This document shows, in pieces, positions 26,617-36,479 of a stretch of DNA of 42,329 nucleotides. Made by a program: the position numbers and the translations under genes. Position 1 is the stretch's first letter; every line of letters begins with the position of its first letter. Under the pieces are notes generated by a model that saw only the letters and a program-made list of their open reading frames with translations, made no database searches and was not told the DNA's origin. This DNA comes from Candidatus Cloacimonadota bacterium (lineage in GTDB: Bacteria > Cloacimonadota > Cloacimonadia > Cloacimonadales > WRIO01): assembly GCA_009777575.1 (NCBI GenBank), contig WRLO01000024.1, positions 1 to 42,329 of the forward strand. Direction: 5' to 3'.

Positions 26617-27564
26617 CTAAAACAAATACGACAACGATATCTGATTTACTATTCCCAATCCACCCATTGAAGAAATCCCATAGTCGACCACATACTTATT
26701 CCAATTGAAACCAAGCCCAAAAGTCAAACCTGATAAATAATCCAATTTTTCATCTGTTCTATAGTCATTCATTCGCGTATCAAGCCCTGCTCTTACCGTA
26801 AAATAGGTGTTGTAATAAAACTCAAGACCCAGTCTACCATAAAAATCATTGTCAAGAGGTCGAACTAAATCAAAATTTAAAAAACCTTTTTCTCCGAATT
26901 TATACGATGCTCCAACTACTACTGTCAAAGGCATACCTTCATCGTAATTTTCTTCCGTGTAATGACTTGTCTGTACTCCCAGATTTCTCAACACCGCTCC
27001 GATTTTCAGGTTCTCATTAGTCGTAGTATGTAATACCGCAAGATCACCTGCTACTGCCGACGCTGAGTAGGTATCAAGACTTTCATAAAAATATTTCAAA
27101 TTGAATCCAAGATCAAAATGTTCATTGAAAGTTTTCGCAAATCCTGCCCCAGCAACAACACTAAAGGTATTAAATGTCCCTATTTGATGACCTTCTCCAA
27201 GATTTATCTCAATCATTTTAGGTATCTCATCTGAGGCTAAAAAATTGAGAAAAGGAGCTATTCGCCAGTTATCTCCATAATTTGTTACAAAGACTATTGA
27301 CCCACCATTGAGACCCTCTATATAGTTCTTGTAACTTGTTTTTATGTGCATATCATTACCTTGCGCTAGACCTGCCGGATTGAAAAATACAGCATCGCCA
27401 TCATTCGATAGAGCTGTAAAGGCATTTCCCATTCCTAATGCTCTTGCTGAATAATTCATCTTCATGAAAGCAAAGCCTGTGGTGCCAGCTTCTTCATGCC
27501 TACCAAATAGATATGAACTACATAAAAATAAAATAACAATTAAATAAATTTTTCTAACTTTCAT
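26617..27564 (-). CDS. PorV/PorQ-family outer-membrane barrel
   Basis: A 315-residue protein with a signal peptide (about 1-21) and the family's opening ARALGMGNAFTALSNDGDAVFFNPAGLA, followed by beta strands to a terminal NQISLSYLF with Phe at the end. PorV is a type IX secretion partner in Bacteroidota, but homologues occur in FCB genomes without that system, so the role is open. The start overlaps the 3' end of the PTS IIA-like gene by 11 bases, with GAGG inside that gene, implying translational coupling. Confidence 0.85.
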   Translation of the reverse strand: MKVRKIYLIVILFLCSSYLFGRHEEAGTTGFAFMKMNYSARALGMGNAFTALSNDGDAVFFNPAGLAQGNDMHIKTSYKNYIEGLNGGSIVFVTNYGDNWRIAPFLNFLASDEIPKMIEINLGEGHQIGTFNTFSVVAGAGFAKTFNEHFDLGFNLKYFYESLDTYSASAVAGDLAVLHTTTNENLKIGAVLRNLGVQTSHYTEENYDEGMPLTVVVGASYKFGEKGFLNFDLVRPLDNDFYGRLGLEFYYNTYFTVRAGLDTRMNDYRTDEKLDYLSGLTFGLGFNWNKYVVDYGISSMGGLGIVNQISLSYLF

Positions 27565-28018
27565 CTTGCATCCTCTTAAAAAAATTTAGTATTTTTTCTT
27601 TATCTTCACATAACAAAAGAGATTCTCTCTCTTTTTGGTCATGTAGATCCTTTGATATTACGCCAAGCATTTTCATATACTCCATGCTTGCTATTTTGGG
27701 TATTGCCAACATTACGACTATACGCACAGGTTTTTCGTCAAGAGAACCATATTCCAGCTCTTGAGATAGCATATATATCACAGCTTTCATCTCTTTTACT
27801 ACTTCATGACGAGCATGAGGAATTGCTATCCCATAACCGATTCCAGTTGATAACTCTTTTTCACGCAATTTTATTGCCGATAAAAAACTTTCTTTTTCAG
27901 AAATAATTCCGTTTTGATATAAATCATCTATCATCATTTCAAAAAGACTATTTTTATCTGATGCTCTTATGTTTATTTTGATAAGATTTATATCAAATAC
28001 ACTTAAAATTCTATCCAT
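27554..28018 (-). CDS. PTS EIIA (PtsN-type) domain protein
   Basis: A 154-residue single EIIA domain of the fructose/PtsN class. The phosphorylated His68 is in GYGIAIPHARHE. No EIIB, EIIC or other PTS gene is in the window, so a regulatory role like that of PtsN is more likely than sugar transport. GGAGA precedes the ATG. It overlaps the following barrel gene by 11 bases. Confidence 0.88.
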   Translation of the reverse strand: MDRILSVFDINLIKINIRASDKNSLFEMMIDDLYQNGIISEKESFLSAIKLREKELSTGIGYGIAIPHARHEVVKEMKAVIYMLSQELEYGSLDEKPVRIVVMLAIPKIASMEYMKMLGVISKDLHDQKERESLLLCEDKEKILNFFKRMQDES

Positions 28019-28049
28019 TTCTAAAATCTCCTTCCGGTAAATTCAAAAA

Positions 28050-28110
28050 AACTCTACTTTTCTCTGTGTTCTCGCCTCTGTGTGCTCTGTGCCTTCTCTC
28101 AAAAACTCTT
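28050..28110. repeat. Short CACAGAG-rich direct repeats in a gap
   Basis: Read on the minus strand, CACAGAG occurs three times within about 35 bases (GGCACAGAGCACACAGAGGC, then AACACAGAGAAAA). This is a simple repeat common in environmental genomes. No gene or clear regulatory site is visible in the 142-bp gap. Confidence 0.4.
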
Positions 28111-28160
28111 TGTTTAAAAAAAATGTTATAGACGACAGATCAGATTTACTATAATGTTTC

Positions 28161-29528
28161 CTATCCACGAATTACTCCTTTATATTTTATTACATTCTCC
28201 AGTAATTCTTCCTCATCAATTGTCAGCATTTTTTTGTCTTTCATAACTATTTTCCCATCTATCACTACATTGCTGATATTTTGCCTATTCATTGAATAAA
28301 CTATATATGAAAATGGGTCATAGACTGGTTGGCATTGAAAATTATTGATGTCGATGCTGATAATATCTGCCTTTTTTCCTATCTCTATACTACCGATCAT
28401 ATCTTCTTTGCCCAATGCCTTCGCTCCATTGAGGGTTGCCATTTTTACTAATTCTTTAGCTGGCAAAAAACTTGGATCACGATAAATTGCTTTATAAAGT
28501 TTGGCAGCAGTGGCAATCTCATCTGAGATGCTCAAGGTGTTGTTACTGGCTACTCCATCTGTGCCAAAGGAGATAGTCATATTATTTTTGATATATTTAT
28601 TTATCGGAGGTATCCCAGAGGCGAGCTTCAAGTTAGAATGTAGATTGATAGCCACTGAACAATCTTTTTCTTTTATTAATTCAAAATCGCTATCCTCTAT
28701 GTAAATTCCATGTGCGAATATAAATTTTGTCTCAAAGGCTCCTAAACCATGTAGAAATTCAACTGGATTTTTACCATATTTTTCTTTACAATCATTGACT
28801 TCTTTTTCGGTTTCACATAGATGTGTATGAATTATTAAATTTTCTTTTTGGGCTGTTTTTATTGCCAGCTCCCATGATGATTGTGAAACAGTGTAAACTG
28901 AATGAGGGGAGATGGAGAGGTTTATAAGCGGTATATCTGATACAAAATCAATTAACTTATAAAGATTACTTACATATTCCTCCGGTTTATGAAACCTACC
29001 CATTGGAAAATCGAGGATTAAGCCTCCTCCCAATACTGCTCGAATCCCCGTTTTATTACAGGCTTTAGCTGTTTCTTGATTGATAAAATACATATCATTA
29101 AACATTGTCATGCCATTTTTGATATGTTCAGCTATTCCATGCAACGCAGAATCATATATAAATTCAGGACTTATATGTTCTGATTCGGCAGGCCATATAT
29201 GCTCATTCAACCATTTGCCAAGTGGTAAATCGTCTCCTAATCCTTTGAAATATGACATGCCTATATGAGTATGGGTGTTTATAAAACCCGGCATAACTAT
29301 CTGTTTTTCAGCAGATATGGTTTGAGTAGATATATATTTTCCGCTGCATTCTTCAAAATCTAGGATATCTATGATTTTACTTTTGTCGATTACAACAGAT
29401 TTATCTTTTAATACCTCATTTTCAGGAGCAATACAAAGCAAAATTCCACAATTGATGATTATATCAACTTTATTTTTTTGAGATTTAGTAAATCCCTTTT
29501 CTGTTCCGCTATTTTCTGTTTTATCCAA
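28161..29528 (-). CDS. mtaD: Amidohydrolase, MTA/SAH deaminase family
   Basis: A 455-residue metal-dependent amidohydrolase, most like 5-methylthioadenosine / S-adenosylhomocysteine deaminases. The metal ligands are His86 and His88 (NTHTHIG), a His in SISPHSVY or HTHLCETEKEV, and Asp in FGTDGVASNN. GLGDDLPLGKWLNEHIWPAE is typical of this branch. The start is TTG with GGAGA 7 bases upstream. About 18 residues precede the usual VDIIINCG beginning, slightly longer than relatives. Other deaminases of the same fold, such as guanine or chlorohydrolase types, cannot be fully excluded. Confidence 0.85.
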   Translation of the reverse strand: MDKTENSGTEKGFTKSQKNKVDIIINCGILLCIAPENEVLKDKSVVIDKSKIIDILDFEECSGKYISTQTISAEKQIVMPGFINTHTHIGMSYFKGLGDDLPLGKWLNEHIWPAESEHISPEFIYDSALHGIAEHIKNGMTMFNDMYFINQETAKACNKTGIRAVLGGGLILDFPMGRFHKPEEYVSNLYKLIDFVSDIPLINLSISPHSVYTVSQSSWELAIKTAQKENLIIHTHLCETEKEVNDCKEKYGKNPVEFLHGLGAFETKFIFAHGIYIEDSDFELIKEKDCSVAINLHSNLKLASGIPPINKYIKNNMTISFGTDGVASNNTLSISDEIATAAKLYKAIYRDPSFLPAKELVKMATLNGAKALGKEDMIGSIEIGKKADIISIDINNFQCQPVYDPFSYIVYSMNRQNISNVVIDGKIVMKDKKMLTIDEEELLENVIKYKGVIRG

Positions 29529-29567
29529 TCAATTGTCTCCTATTTCTTTTTATCTCCTACTATTTTC

Positions 29568-30293
29568 TTAGTAAACGTTACCTAATATATAAAATATCTC
29601 GCTTTCTTTTTCCTGACATACTTTTCTATATATTTTTTCCATTGACTTCATTTTTATTTTTCTTACATATTCTTTAGAAATTCCCAATTTTCTCGCTAAC
29701 ATACTTAGAGTTTTTAGCTCATATCCATACAATCCATAATATGATTTAACTATATACGATTCTCTCTCATTTAAACTGTCTACTGCCTCTCTTAAACTTT
29801 GGCAGATTTTCTCGTTATAAAACAATACTTTAGGGTCATTTTCTGGCTCATTCTTATTTATGATAAACACCTGATTATTATTTTCGAGGATAAAACTATT
29901 ATACTCTTCATTGTGCTGGTAACAATCTGTTTGAAATTTTCCTATGGAATAAATTTTTTTGGATATAGAATATAAGATCTTCTGCCGTATCCACCATACT
30001 GCGTATGAGATTAGCTTCAAATCTTTCTCAGGGTCAAACTTCTCTATTGCTATCAGCAATCCTAAATTTCCCTCTGAAATCAACTCCAATAACGATAATC
30101 CCCGATTTTGATATTTCGATGCTATCGTTACTACAAATTTTAAATTCGATTTTATCAACATTTCCTTCGCAAAACTATCACCAGACTTTGCTTTTATTAA
30201 TACTTCTTTTTCCTCCTTTTTTGATAAAGTCGTGTATTTTGATATGTCATACAGATAGCTCTGCAAAGCCTTGTCTTCGTTTACATTTATCAT
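29568..30293 (-). CDS. Sigma-70 family RNA polymerase sigma factor
   Basis: A 241-residue sigma factor. A short region 1.2 (LQSYLYDISKYTTLSKKEE) precedes region 2 (LKFVVTIASKYQNRGLSLLELISEGNLGLL, then KLISYAVWWIRQKI), which is highly conserved. Region 4 (ESYIVKSYYGLYG, LARKLGISKEYVRKIK) carries the -35 helix-turn-helix. Between them, region 3 is replaced by about 50 Asn/Glu-rich residues with no recognisable sigma-3 domain. It is a group 2/3-like alternative factor rather than the full-length housekeeping one. A 15-bp palindrome lies about 60 bases upstream; GGAG is 12 bases before the ATG. Confidence 0.85.
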   Translation of the reverse strand: MINVNEDKALQSYLYDISKYTTLSKKEEKEVLIKAKSGDSFAKEMLIKSNLKFVVTIASKYQNRGLSLLELISEGNLGLLIAIEKFDPEKDLKLISYAVWWIRQKILYSISKKIYSIGKFQTDCYQHNEEYNSFILENNNQVFIINKNEPENDPKVLFYNEKICQSLREAVDSLNERESYIVKSYYGLYGYELKTLSMLARKLGISKEYVRKIKMKSMEKIYRKVCQEKESEIFYILGNVY

Positions 30294-30350
30294 AATTAAT
30301 CGTCACTCCCAATTTTAGTAAATACCTTTTCAGGGTAACAAAAAAATACA

Positions 30351-30365
30351 TGACTAATTTAGTCA
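30351..30365 (-). promoter_or_regulatory. Perfect palindrome upstream of the sigma-factor gene
   Basis: TGACTAA-T-TTAGTCA is a perfect 7-bp inverted repeat with one central base, 58 bases before the sigma-factor ATG. The adjoining TTGACT on the minus strand overlaps it and could be a -35 box, but no convincing -10 follows. An operator is plausible, not shown. Confidence 0.35.
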
Positions 30366-30415
30366 AGTAGAAAGTGAAAATTCGGGTGCTTTTTTGTAGA
30401 TTATCAATTTAATAA

Positions 30416-30446
30416 TGCAAAAAAAGCTCTGTTTTTACACAGAGCT
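30416..30446 (-). terminator. Rho-independent terminator
   Basis: On the minus strand AGCTCTGT (30446-30439) pairs perfectly with ACAGAGCT (30432-30425) across a 6-base loop, followed by seven T. It is about 100 bases past the stop of the Fe-S/flavin oxidoreductase gene and separates it from the sigma-factor gene. Confidence 0.8.
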
Positions 30447-30541
30447 AATAAAGGAAAAAATGAAAAAAAATATTTCGATTCAATAAACTATATTTTTAAC
30501 ATTTGTTACAAAAAAAGTAAAATAAGTGGTTTTTCTTATAT

Positions 30542-32665
30542 TTAATCTAAATTATTCTCTGCTGTTAATGCGCCTGTAGGACAACATTCAGCACAATCAC
30601 CACATCCATTGCATTCTGTATCGATCAAATTTTTATCAAATGCAGTCGTGATATTCAAATAGTAGCCTCTTTTAGTATATTCAAATACATCTAATCTCTG
30701 ATTTTCTCTACAAACGCTTATACAAAGACCGCATTTTATACATTTGTTATTATCTTTGTTTATTTTTGAGTGAGTTTCATCTTTTTTGTGAATATTCATA
30801 CTCCCTATTAATCTATTTTGATCTATGTTAAGCTCTGATGCATACTCTCTTAATCTACATGTTTGATTTACGCTACAACTGCATTTTAAGCATCTTTTAG
30901 CTTCTTGATGAGCTTGATCATCCATGTAAACTGTTTCTATTTCGCGAAAATTTCCTTTCCTTTCATCAATAGGTATTTCTTTTGCCTCTATTCTTTTATT
31001 CTGCTCATAATCTTTATAAATCGATGAAGGTATATTATTTAATTTATCAGCTTTTTTTGAGTTAAAAACAAATTTTTCATTCTTTTTTTCGCCCCCAGAA
31101 AGATATATATCTATATTTTCAGAAGCTAGTAGACCATCTGCTACAGCTTCTATTGCAGTAGATGGACCTCTTCTAAGATCGCCACCTGCGAATATATTGG
31201 CAATATTTGTATACATTGTTTTTTCATCGTTAATTACAGTAGACCATCTGGAAAACGGGATTGATTGGTCATTAACTTTGTTTTCAGGGTTTTCAAGAAA
31301 ACTTACATCAGGTATCTGAGAAATAGCGGTTATCACAGTATCAAAATCATGAATTTCATGTTTTCCTGTTCCTAGGGGTTTTCTTCGACCTGTAGAGTCT
31401 GGATCCCCCAATTCAATGATTTCCAATACTAAATGTTTTAACCGATGGTCACCTTTAAATTCCACTGGATTTTTCAACATCATAAAATTGACGCCTTCTT
31501 CTTCAGCAGCATTGATTTCATATTCTTCGGCAGGCATTTCATTTCTAGTTCTGCGATAAACAATTGACACATCGCTACCAAGCCTCTTAGCTGTTCTCGC
31601 ACAATCGATAGCTGTATTTCCACCTCCAATAACTGCTACTTTTTTCCCGATGTTGATTTTTTCACCCAACGCAATTTTCTTTAAAAAATCTACTCCTAAA
31701 TAAATGTCTTTTAGTCTTGATTCATCATCTACAGGTGTATCTTGAGATTTATTATATGTAACTTTTATTGGCATCTCTACTGCTTTTGTAGCCCCCAACG
31801 CTAGATAAACAGCATCATATTCACTTGAAATATCTGCTAAAAAAAAATCTCTCCCCAATTTTTTCTCAGTATGTATTTTCATGCCAGATTGACTCATAAT
31901 CTCAATTTCTTTATCCAAAATCTTTTTGGGTAATCGAAATTCTGGTATACCATACCTTAGCCAGCCACCTGCTTTTGATTCAGACTCAAATATATCAACC
32001 TGATAACCTTTAATTGCCAAAAAATAACCACAGGTAAGACCGGATGGACCTGCACCAATGACAGCAATTTTTTTCTGACTAAGTTGTGTTTCATTGTTGG
32101 GTTTAACAAAGTCTATTGATGGAAACTCTCCTATCTCCAATTCTTTATCAGCGACATATCTTTTCAATTGCCTAATGGATATGGGTGATTCGACAAGTGT
32201 TCTTCTACATTCTTTTTCACAAAAAGCTGGACATATCCTACCAACAGAAAGAGGCATTGGTAATCTTTCTCTTATAATTCGAATAGCTTCATGGTAATCA
32301 CCTTTTGAGATAGCATTGACATAACCTTGAATATCTACTTGATTGGGACATGAGAGTTTGCAGGGTGCCTCACAATCAGCAAAATGGTCTGATAAATGAA
32401 GCTCAAGTATCAGTTTTCTCGCTTTTAACACATCATCTGAGTTGGTGAAAATCTCCATACCTTCACATACAATTGTTGAACAAGAAGGCACAAATCCATT
32501 TCTACCAGCAATTTTTACTACACAAACCCTACATGAAGTATTCGCAATGTATCTCTCGTTGTAGCACAATGTAGGTATTTTTATTCCATTTTCATTTGCT
32601 ATTTCAAGAATTGTTTTGCCTTCACTTACTGAAAGTTTTATTCCATCTAATTTTATGTTTATCAT
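30542..32665 (-). CDS. Multi-cluster Fe-S/FAD NAD(P)-dependent oxidoreductase (GltD-like)
   Basis: A 707-residue fusion. Residues 1-80 are a 2Fe-2S ferredoxin (Cys34/45/48/62). Residues 95-165 are the GltD-type N-terminal Fe-S domain (Cys98/102/106, then ICPAFCEKEC). A GltD-like core follows with FAD motif VIGAGPSGL (202-210) and NAD(P) motif VAVIGGGNTAIDCAR (near 345). The C-terminus adds two 4Fe-4S clusters (Cys642/645/648/652 and Cys685/688/691/695). Such proteins move electrons between NAD(P)H and ferredoxin-like partners and often accompany hydrogenase or formate dehydrogenase subunits; none is in this window, so the partner is unknown. Confidence 0.88.
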   Translation of the reverse strand: MINIKLDGIKLSVSEGKTILEIANENGIKIPTLCYNERYIANTSCRVCVVKIAGRNGFVPSCSTIVCEGMEIFTNSDDVLKARKLILELHLSDHFADCEAPCKLSCPNQVDIQGYVNAISKGDYHEAIRIIRERLPMPLSVGRICPAFCEKECRRTLVESPISIRQLKRYVADKELEIGEFPSIDFVKPNNETQLSQKKIAVIGAGPSGLTCGYFLAIKGYQVDIFESESKAGGWLRYGIPEFRLPKKILDKEIEIMSQSGMKIHTEKKLGRDFFLADISSEYDAVYLALGATKAVEMPIKVTYNKSQDTPVDDESRLKDIYLGVDFLKKIALGEKINIGKKVAVIGGGNTAIDCARTAKRLGSDVSIVYRRTRNEMPAEEYEINAAEEEGVNFMMLKNPVEFKGDHRLKHLVLEIIELGDPDSTGRRKPLGTGKHEIHDFDTVITAISQIPDVSFLENPENKVNDQSIPFSRWSTVINDEKTMYTNIANIFAGGDLRRGPSTAIEAVADGLLASENIDIYLSGGEKKNEKFVFNSKKADKLNNIPSSIYKDYEQNKRIEAKEIPIDERKGNFREIETVYMDDQAHQEAKRCLKCSCSVNQTCRLREYASELNIDQNRLIGSMNIHKKDETHSKINKDNNKCIKCGLCISVCRENQRLDVFEYTKRGYYLNITTAFDKNLIDTECNGCGDCAECCPTGALTAENNLD

Positions 32666-32717
32666 TTAACTATTTTCTATCTGAGACATTGTGGTTATTT
32701 TTTTCTAGGATAGTTCC

Positions 32718-33413
32718 CTATCGTCTCATTTCTATTAATTCTTCTATCTTCATTACAAGCATCAATCTACCTTCCACTGTATTTAAATCGGTCTCAAAAC
32801 TTGGCTCTATCAATCTTACCATTGTGTAAGCATCAGTAAAATTTTTCATCGATACTTGTGATGCTGCTCTGAGGAGCCTAACATCTACTACTGTGATGTT
32901 TCTATCGTAACGAAATCTCCAATTGTTGTTGGTTGCATTATTGGCTGTAAATCCTTGACTTGATGTTATAACAACGCTGTGTTCTGACAAAGCACTATGG
33001 ACGAATACCTGCCCCGCTCGGACATCTCTTGTTAGGCTATCTGTTGGTGGATAAACTCCTAGAGAATCGAGTGTAAAGAATTTATTAAACTCATTTTTTG
33101 CATTTTGGTATTTATATGTTCTTAAAAATGTCCAACCAAGTCCTCCATGCCCTACCAGATAGGCATCTTCTCTTTTTGTCAACTCATTGAAATATCTTTC
33201 GGCTTCTGCGAAATTTCCGTTTTGAAAAGCCTGCCATCCTAGTATAGTGAGTTCATTGCTTGAATAAGATGATACATCATTGCCTTTGTTCCCACAACCA
33301 GTGAATAAATAGCTTGAAAAGCTGACTATGAGAAGCAAACTTACCCAAAAAACTGTATTTAAAGTTTTTTTAATTATCAAGTTTCGCTTTAGTTTGATTT
33401 GATTTTTTTTCAT
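32718..33413 (-). CDS. TPR-containing lipoprotein
   Basis: A 231-residue lipoprotein. The signal sequence ends in lipobox LFTGC with the lipidated Cys at residue 40. Two or three TPR-like helical pairs follow (ILGWQAFQNGNFAEAERYFN, then GWTFLRTYKYQNAKNEFNKF). The rest is not recognised. It starts 6 bases after the stop of the beta-propeller gene, so the two are almost certainly translated from one message. It may tether or organise surface proteins, but that is inference from the operon. Confidence 0.78.
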   Translation of the reverse strand: MKKNQIKLKRNLIIKKTLNTVFWVSLLLIVSFSSYLFTGCGNKGNDVSSYSSNELTILGWQAFQNGNFAEAERYFNELTKREDAYLVGHGGLGWTFLRTYKYQNAKNEFNKFFTLDSLGVYPPTDSLTRDVRAGQVFVHSALSEHSVVITSSQGFTANNATNNNWRFRYDRNITVVDVRLLRAASQVSMKNFTDAYTMVRLIEPSFETDLNTVEGRLMLVMKIEELIEMRR

Positions 33414-33419
33414 AATTAC

Positions 33420-36314
33420 CTACTTTAATAATAGTATTTTTCTGTTTTTTGTTTCATTTTCAGAGATTATTCTGACGAAATAAACCCCCGATGCTAAATC
33501 ATTTTCTAACTCGTCTCTTCCGTTCCAGACAACCCTATGAGTTCCAACAGAAAAATGCTGATCAACCAGATTTTTAACCTTCTGCCCTCGAAGATTGTAA
33601 ATGTCAATTTGCAGATTTGAAGCTGAATAAACATCAAAACTGATAGTAGTCATTGGATTGAAAGGATTTGGGAAATTAGTGAGATTAAGAATTAAATTTG
33701 AGATATTTTCAGAATCTTTGATAATTCGATAATCTACTCCCTCTGAAATAAAAGCCCAAGATTGACCGGTATTTTGCATTTCTGAGGCATCATACCAATG
33801 TTTTGTTTCTAGATTTCTCTTTTGAATTTTATGACCTATTTCTGCCTTTAAAAAGAGATTATTTGCTAAGAAATCTTTTATGTCGTTAAATTGATAGTAA
33901 AGATAGCCAGTTTCGTCTTCAAATATTTCTGTCAAAAACCATTGAGAATTAGGCAGATCATTGATAATATCCAGAAAAGCACCATCACCAATAGATATTT
34001 GATTATTTGAACTTTGGAGCATGCTGACATTTACATTCCTTATGACTGTTGAATCTCGACCTGAAAACCAGTACGTGAATGAAATCCGTACATTTTGGTT
34101 TTGTTCTACTAAATGGTCTGTATACCAAGCATTTTGAGCTAATTCAATATGCTCTTTGGATATGTTATTTATGGCAAATGCTACATTATCTACCCGGATG
34201 TTGTTTACCACTGCTGTTATCTTCAAAGAATTTGATATGACAGGATGTTGAAATACTGAGATAGTTGCTCCATTGGGAAATTGTTGATGACCACCGCGAA
34301 AGACTGTCACTCCTAAGTCTGAGCTGCCAATCCATTTATTGCTGGATATATTGCCTTGATTACTCACTTCTTCCATCTCAATAAAGGTCATATTCATCGA
34401 GGGAAGTTCTGAACCGGTTGTGTTATACAAATTCCAGTCAATCTCGTTTGTCCTATGTAGACCTTGACTTGTTGCTATCCATTTTATATTCTGAGCATCA
34501 AATCCTATATCAAAGACATTAGGATTACTTATATTAGGAAAATTTAGTCTTATCCAATTGCCATTTACTAGTTTTACGACACCACCACTTGTTACTGCCC
34601 ATATATAACCTTCACGATCTTGTTTGATCCTTCTGACATTATTGGTTGGAAGCCCCCATTGTATCATATCATATATTCTTGTAAATCTATTTATATCATC
34701 CATAACAGCTATACCTGCATCGGTGGCTATCCATTTAAAATCATTTTCATCGATATATACATCAAATACATTGTCCGATGGTAACTCTGTTTCAGCACTA
34801 TTATACCTTTCCCATATATCTCCTGAATTTGTTTGTCGTAGAGAAAGTAATGCTCCGCCCTGAGTGCCTATCCAGATTCGATTTTGCCTGCCTACTGATA
34901 TTTTTGTGATTGTACTCCAAGGAACTGGTGAGTCGATAGAGGTATATACTTGCATCGCATTATTAGCAATATTCATTTTTATGATTGAGCCACCTATATG
35001 AGTTGACTGAACTGTTCCTATCCATAAAAAACCTTCATTATCAAAGGTTAAGGTTCGTATATCGTTTATAGGTAAACCAGAATTTGCAGAATTAAATACT
35101 CTCCAGTTCTGCCCATCATATCTTGTCAACCCATTTGCTGTTCCTATCCATTTTATTTGGGGATTTTGTGGACTGAAGGTCATCGCGTGGATATGATTGG
35201 CTGGAATTCCAGAATTTAAAAAATTGAGATCTGACCAATTTGCACCATCAAATCTGACTAAATTATGATTAGTTCCAAACCATTTTAAACTGTTTTCTAT
35301 AGCTATCCCAAATATATCGTTTGTGGGTAAATTCGGTGTATTGGTTGTATTGCTTACAACCCAATTTGTCCCATCATATCTTACTATCCCTGCATCTGTT
35401 GTAATCCAGATAAAAGGATGCGTCCCAGAACCGCGATTTTCATGTCCTATTGAACGAGTATTGTTTGAAGGAAGTTGAGGGGTCGTAAATACAGTCCAAT
35501 CTTCTTTTAATATTTCTCTTGCACTTGAACTCAGTCGAACTACTCCTACACCATTATCGCTTTGATGACTGTATACATTCATCCATTTATGCCCTTGATT
35601 ATCGATATGCAATCCTGTGATACCATTAGCTGGTAACATCGCATTTTCAGAGTCAGAATTAAAGATAACCCAATGCTGAACATACTGACTATCGATATCA
35701 AAGCGAACTAAGCCTTGTGATGTAGCTATCCATTTAAAGCGATTGTTGCCTGCTGTTTCTACTAGAACTACGCGTATATCATCTGATGGCAAGGGATTAG
35801 GACTTCGGAACACACGAAATATTCCAAAACTTTCATTCGTATGACCCTCTATCATTACTAATCCTTGAAATGTGCCCACCCAAATAGTTGTATTTGCCTC
35901 TTCCGTTACCCAATTTACCACATTGGAGGGAAAATTAACTGGAGATTCTCCAGAACCTACAACCGATGTGTTGTAAATCTGCCAAGTCCCGTTTGGTTGT
36001 CTTTTATAGAGTCCGCCTCCTTGAGTTGATATCCACATATTGTCTCTTGAGTCAAAAAATACATGGTTGATACTATTAGTTGTTAAAGGAGAATTTTCTG
36101 TATAAAACAATTCCCAATTTGTCCCGTCATATTTGATGAGTCCGTTGTTTTGCGTTGCAATCCATTTATTACCCAATCTATCCACTGTGATATATTTATA
36201 AAAATGGAAAGGATGAAAAATAGTATTGCTCATCTGAAAATTTTCCCACTCGGGCTGTGCATATATGGTTCCGAAAAACGATATACACAGAATAATAAAT
36301 AAAAGTTTTTTCAA
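33420..36314 (-). CDS. Secreted beta-propeller protein with FlgD-like C-terminal domain
   Basis: A 964-residue exported protein. The signal peptide (about 1-20, ending YAQ) is followed by many repeats of the two-component-regulator propeller type (WIGTxxGLxRYDGxNW; for example KWIGTANGLTRYDGQNWRVF), covering roughly 25-660. A beta-rich middle follows. The last 80 residues are a FlgD-like Ig fold with NFPNPFNPMTTISFDV and DIYNLRGQKV, ending ASGVYFVRI..NRKILLLK. Such tails act as sorting or cell-surface domains in FCB bacteria. No kinase domain is attached, so this is a surface protein rather than a sensor kinase. The start is TTG with a perfect GGAGG 5 bases upstream. Confidence 0.88.
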   Translation of the reverse strand: MKKLLFIILCISFFGTIYAQPEWENFQMSNTIFHPFHFYKYITVDRLGNKWIATQNNGLIKYDGTNWELFYTENSPLTTNSINHVFFDSRDNMWISTQGGGLYKRQPNGTWQIYNTSVVGSGESPVNFPSNVVNWVTEEANTTIWVGTFQGLVMIEGHTNESFGIFRVFRSPNPLPSDDIRVVLVETAGNNRFKWIATSQGLVRFDIDSQYVQHWVIFNSDSENAMLPANGITGLHIDNQGHKWMNVYSHQSDNGVGVVRLSSSAREILKEDWTVFTTPQLPSNNTRSIGHENRGSGTHPFIWITTDAGIVRYDGTNWVVSNTTNTPNLPTNDIFGIAIENSLKWFGTNHNLVRFDGANWSDLNFLNSGIPANHIHAMTFSPQNPQIKWIGTANGLTRYDGQNWRVFNSANSGLPINDIRTLTFDNEGFLWIGTVQSTHIGGSIIKMNIANNAMQVYTSIDSPVPWSTITKISVGRQNRIWIGTQGGALLSLRQTNSGDIWERYNSAETELPSDNVFDVYIDENDFKWIATDAGIAVMDDINRFTRIYDMIQWGLPTNNVRRIKQDREGYIWAVTSGGVVKLVNGNWIRLNFPNISNPNVFDIGFDAQNIKWIATSQGLHRTNEIDWNLYNTTGSELPSMNMTFIEMEEVSNQGNISSNKWIGSSDLGVTVFRGGHQQFPNGATISVFQHPVISNSLKITAVVNNIRVDNVAFAINNISKEHIELAQNAWYTDHLVEQNQNVRISFTYWFSGRDSTVIRNVNVSMLQSSNNQISIGDGAFLDIINDLPNSQWFLTEIFEDETGYLYYQFNDIKDFLANNLFLKAEIGHKIQKRNLETKHWYDASEMQNTGQSWAFISEGVDYRIIKDSENISNLILNLTNFPNPFNPMTTISFDVYSASNLQIDIYNLRGQKVKNLVDQHFSVGTHRVVWNGRDELENDLASGVYFVRIISENETKNRKILLLK

Positions 36315-36479
36315 TGTGTCCTCCTTTTTTAATACATCATTGCAGATGATAGGAAATTTTTTCTGTCATTTATTTATTTTATGAATTATCCTGCAATTTT
36401 TGTGCCAATTACTTATAACTATTTTGTTAAGAGTATTGGGAGGATTAATTTGTATACTCCATTATATTACTTATCGCAT

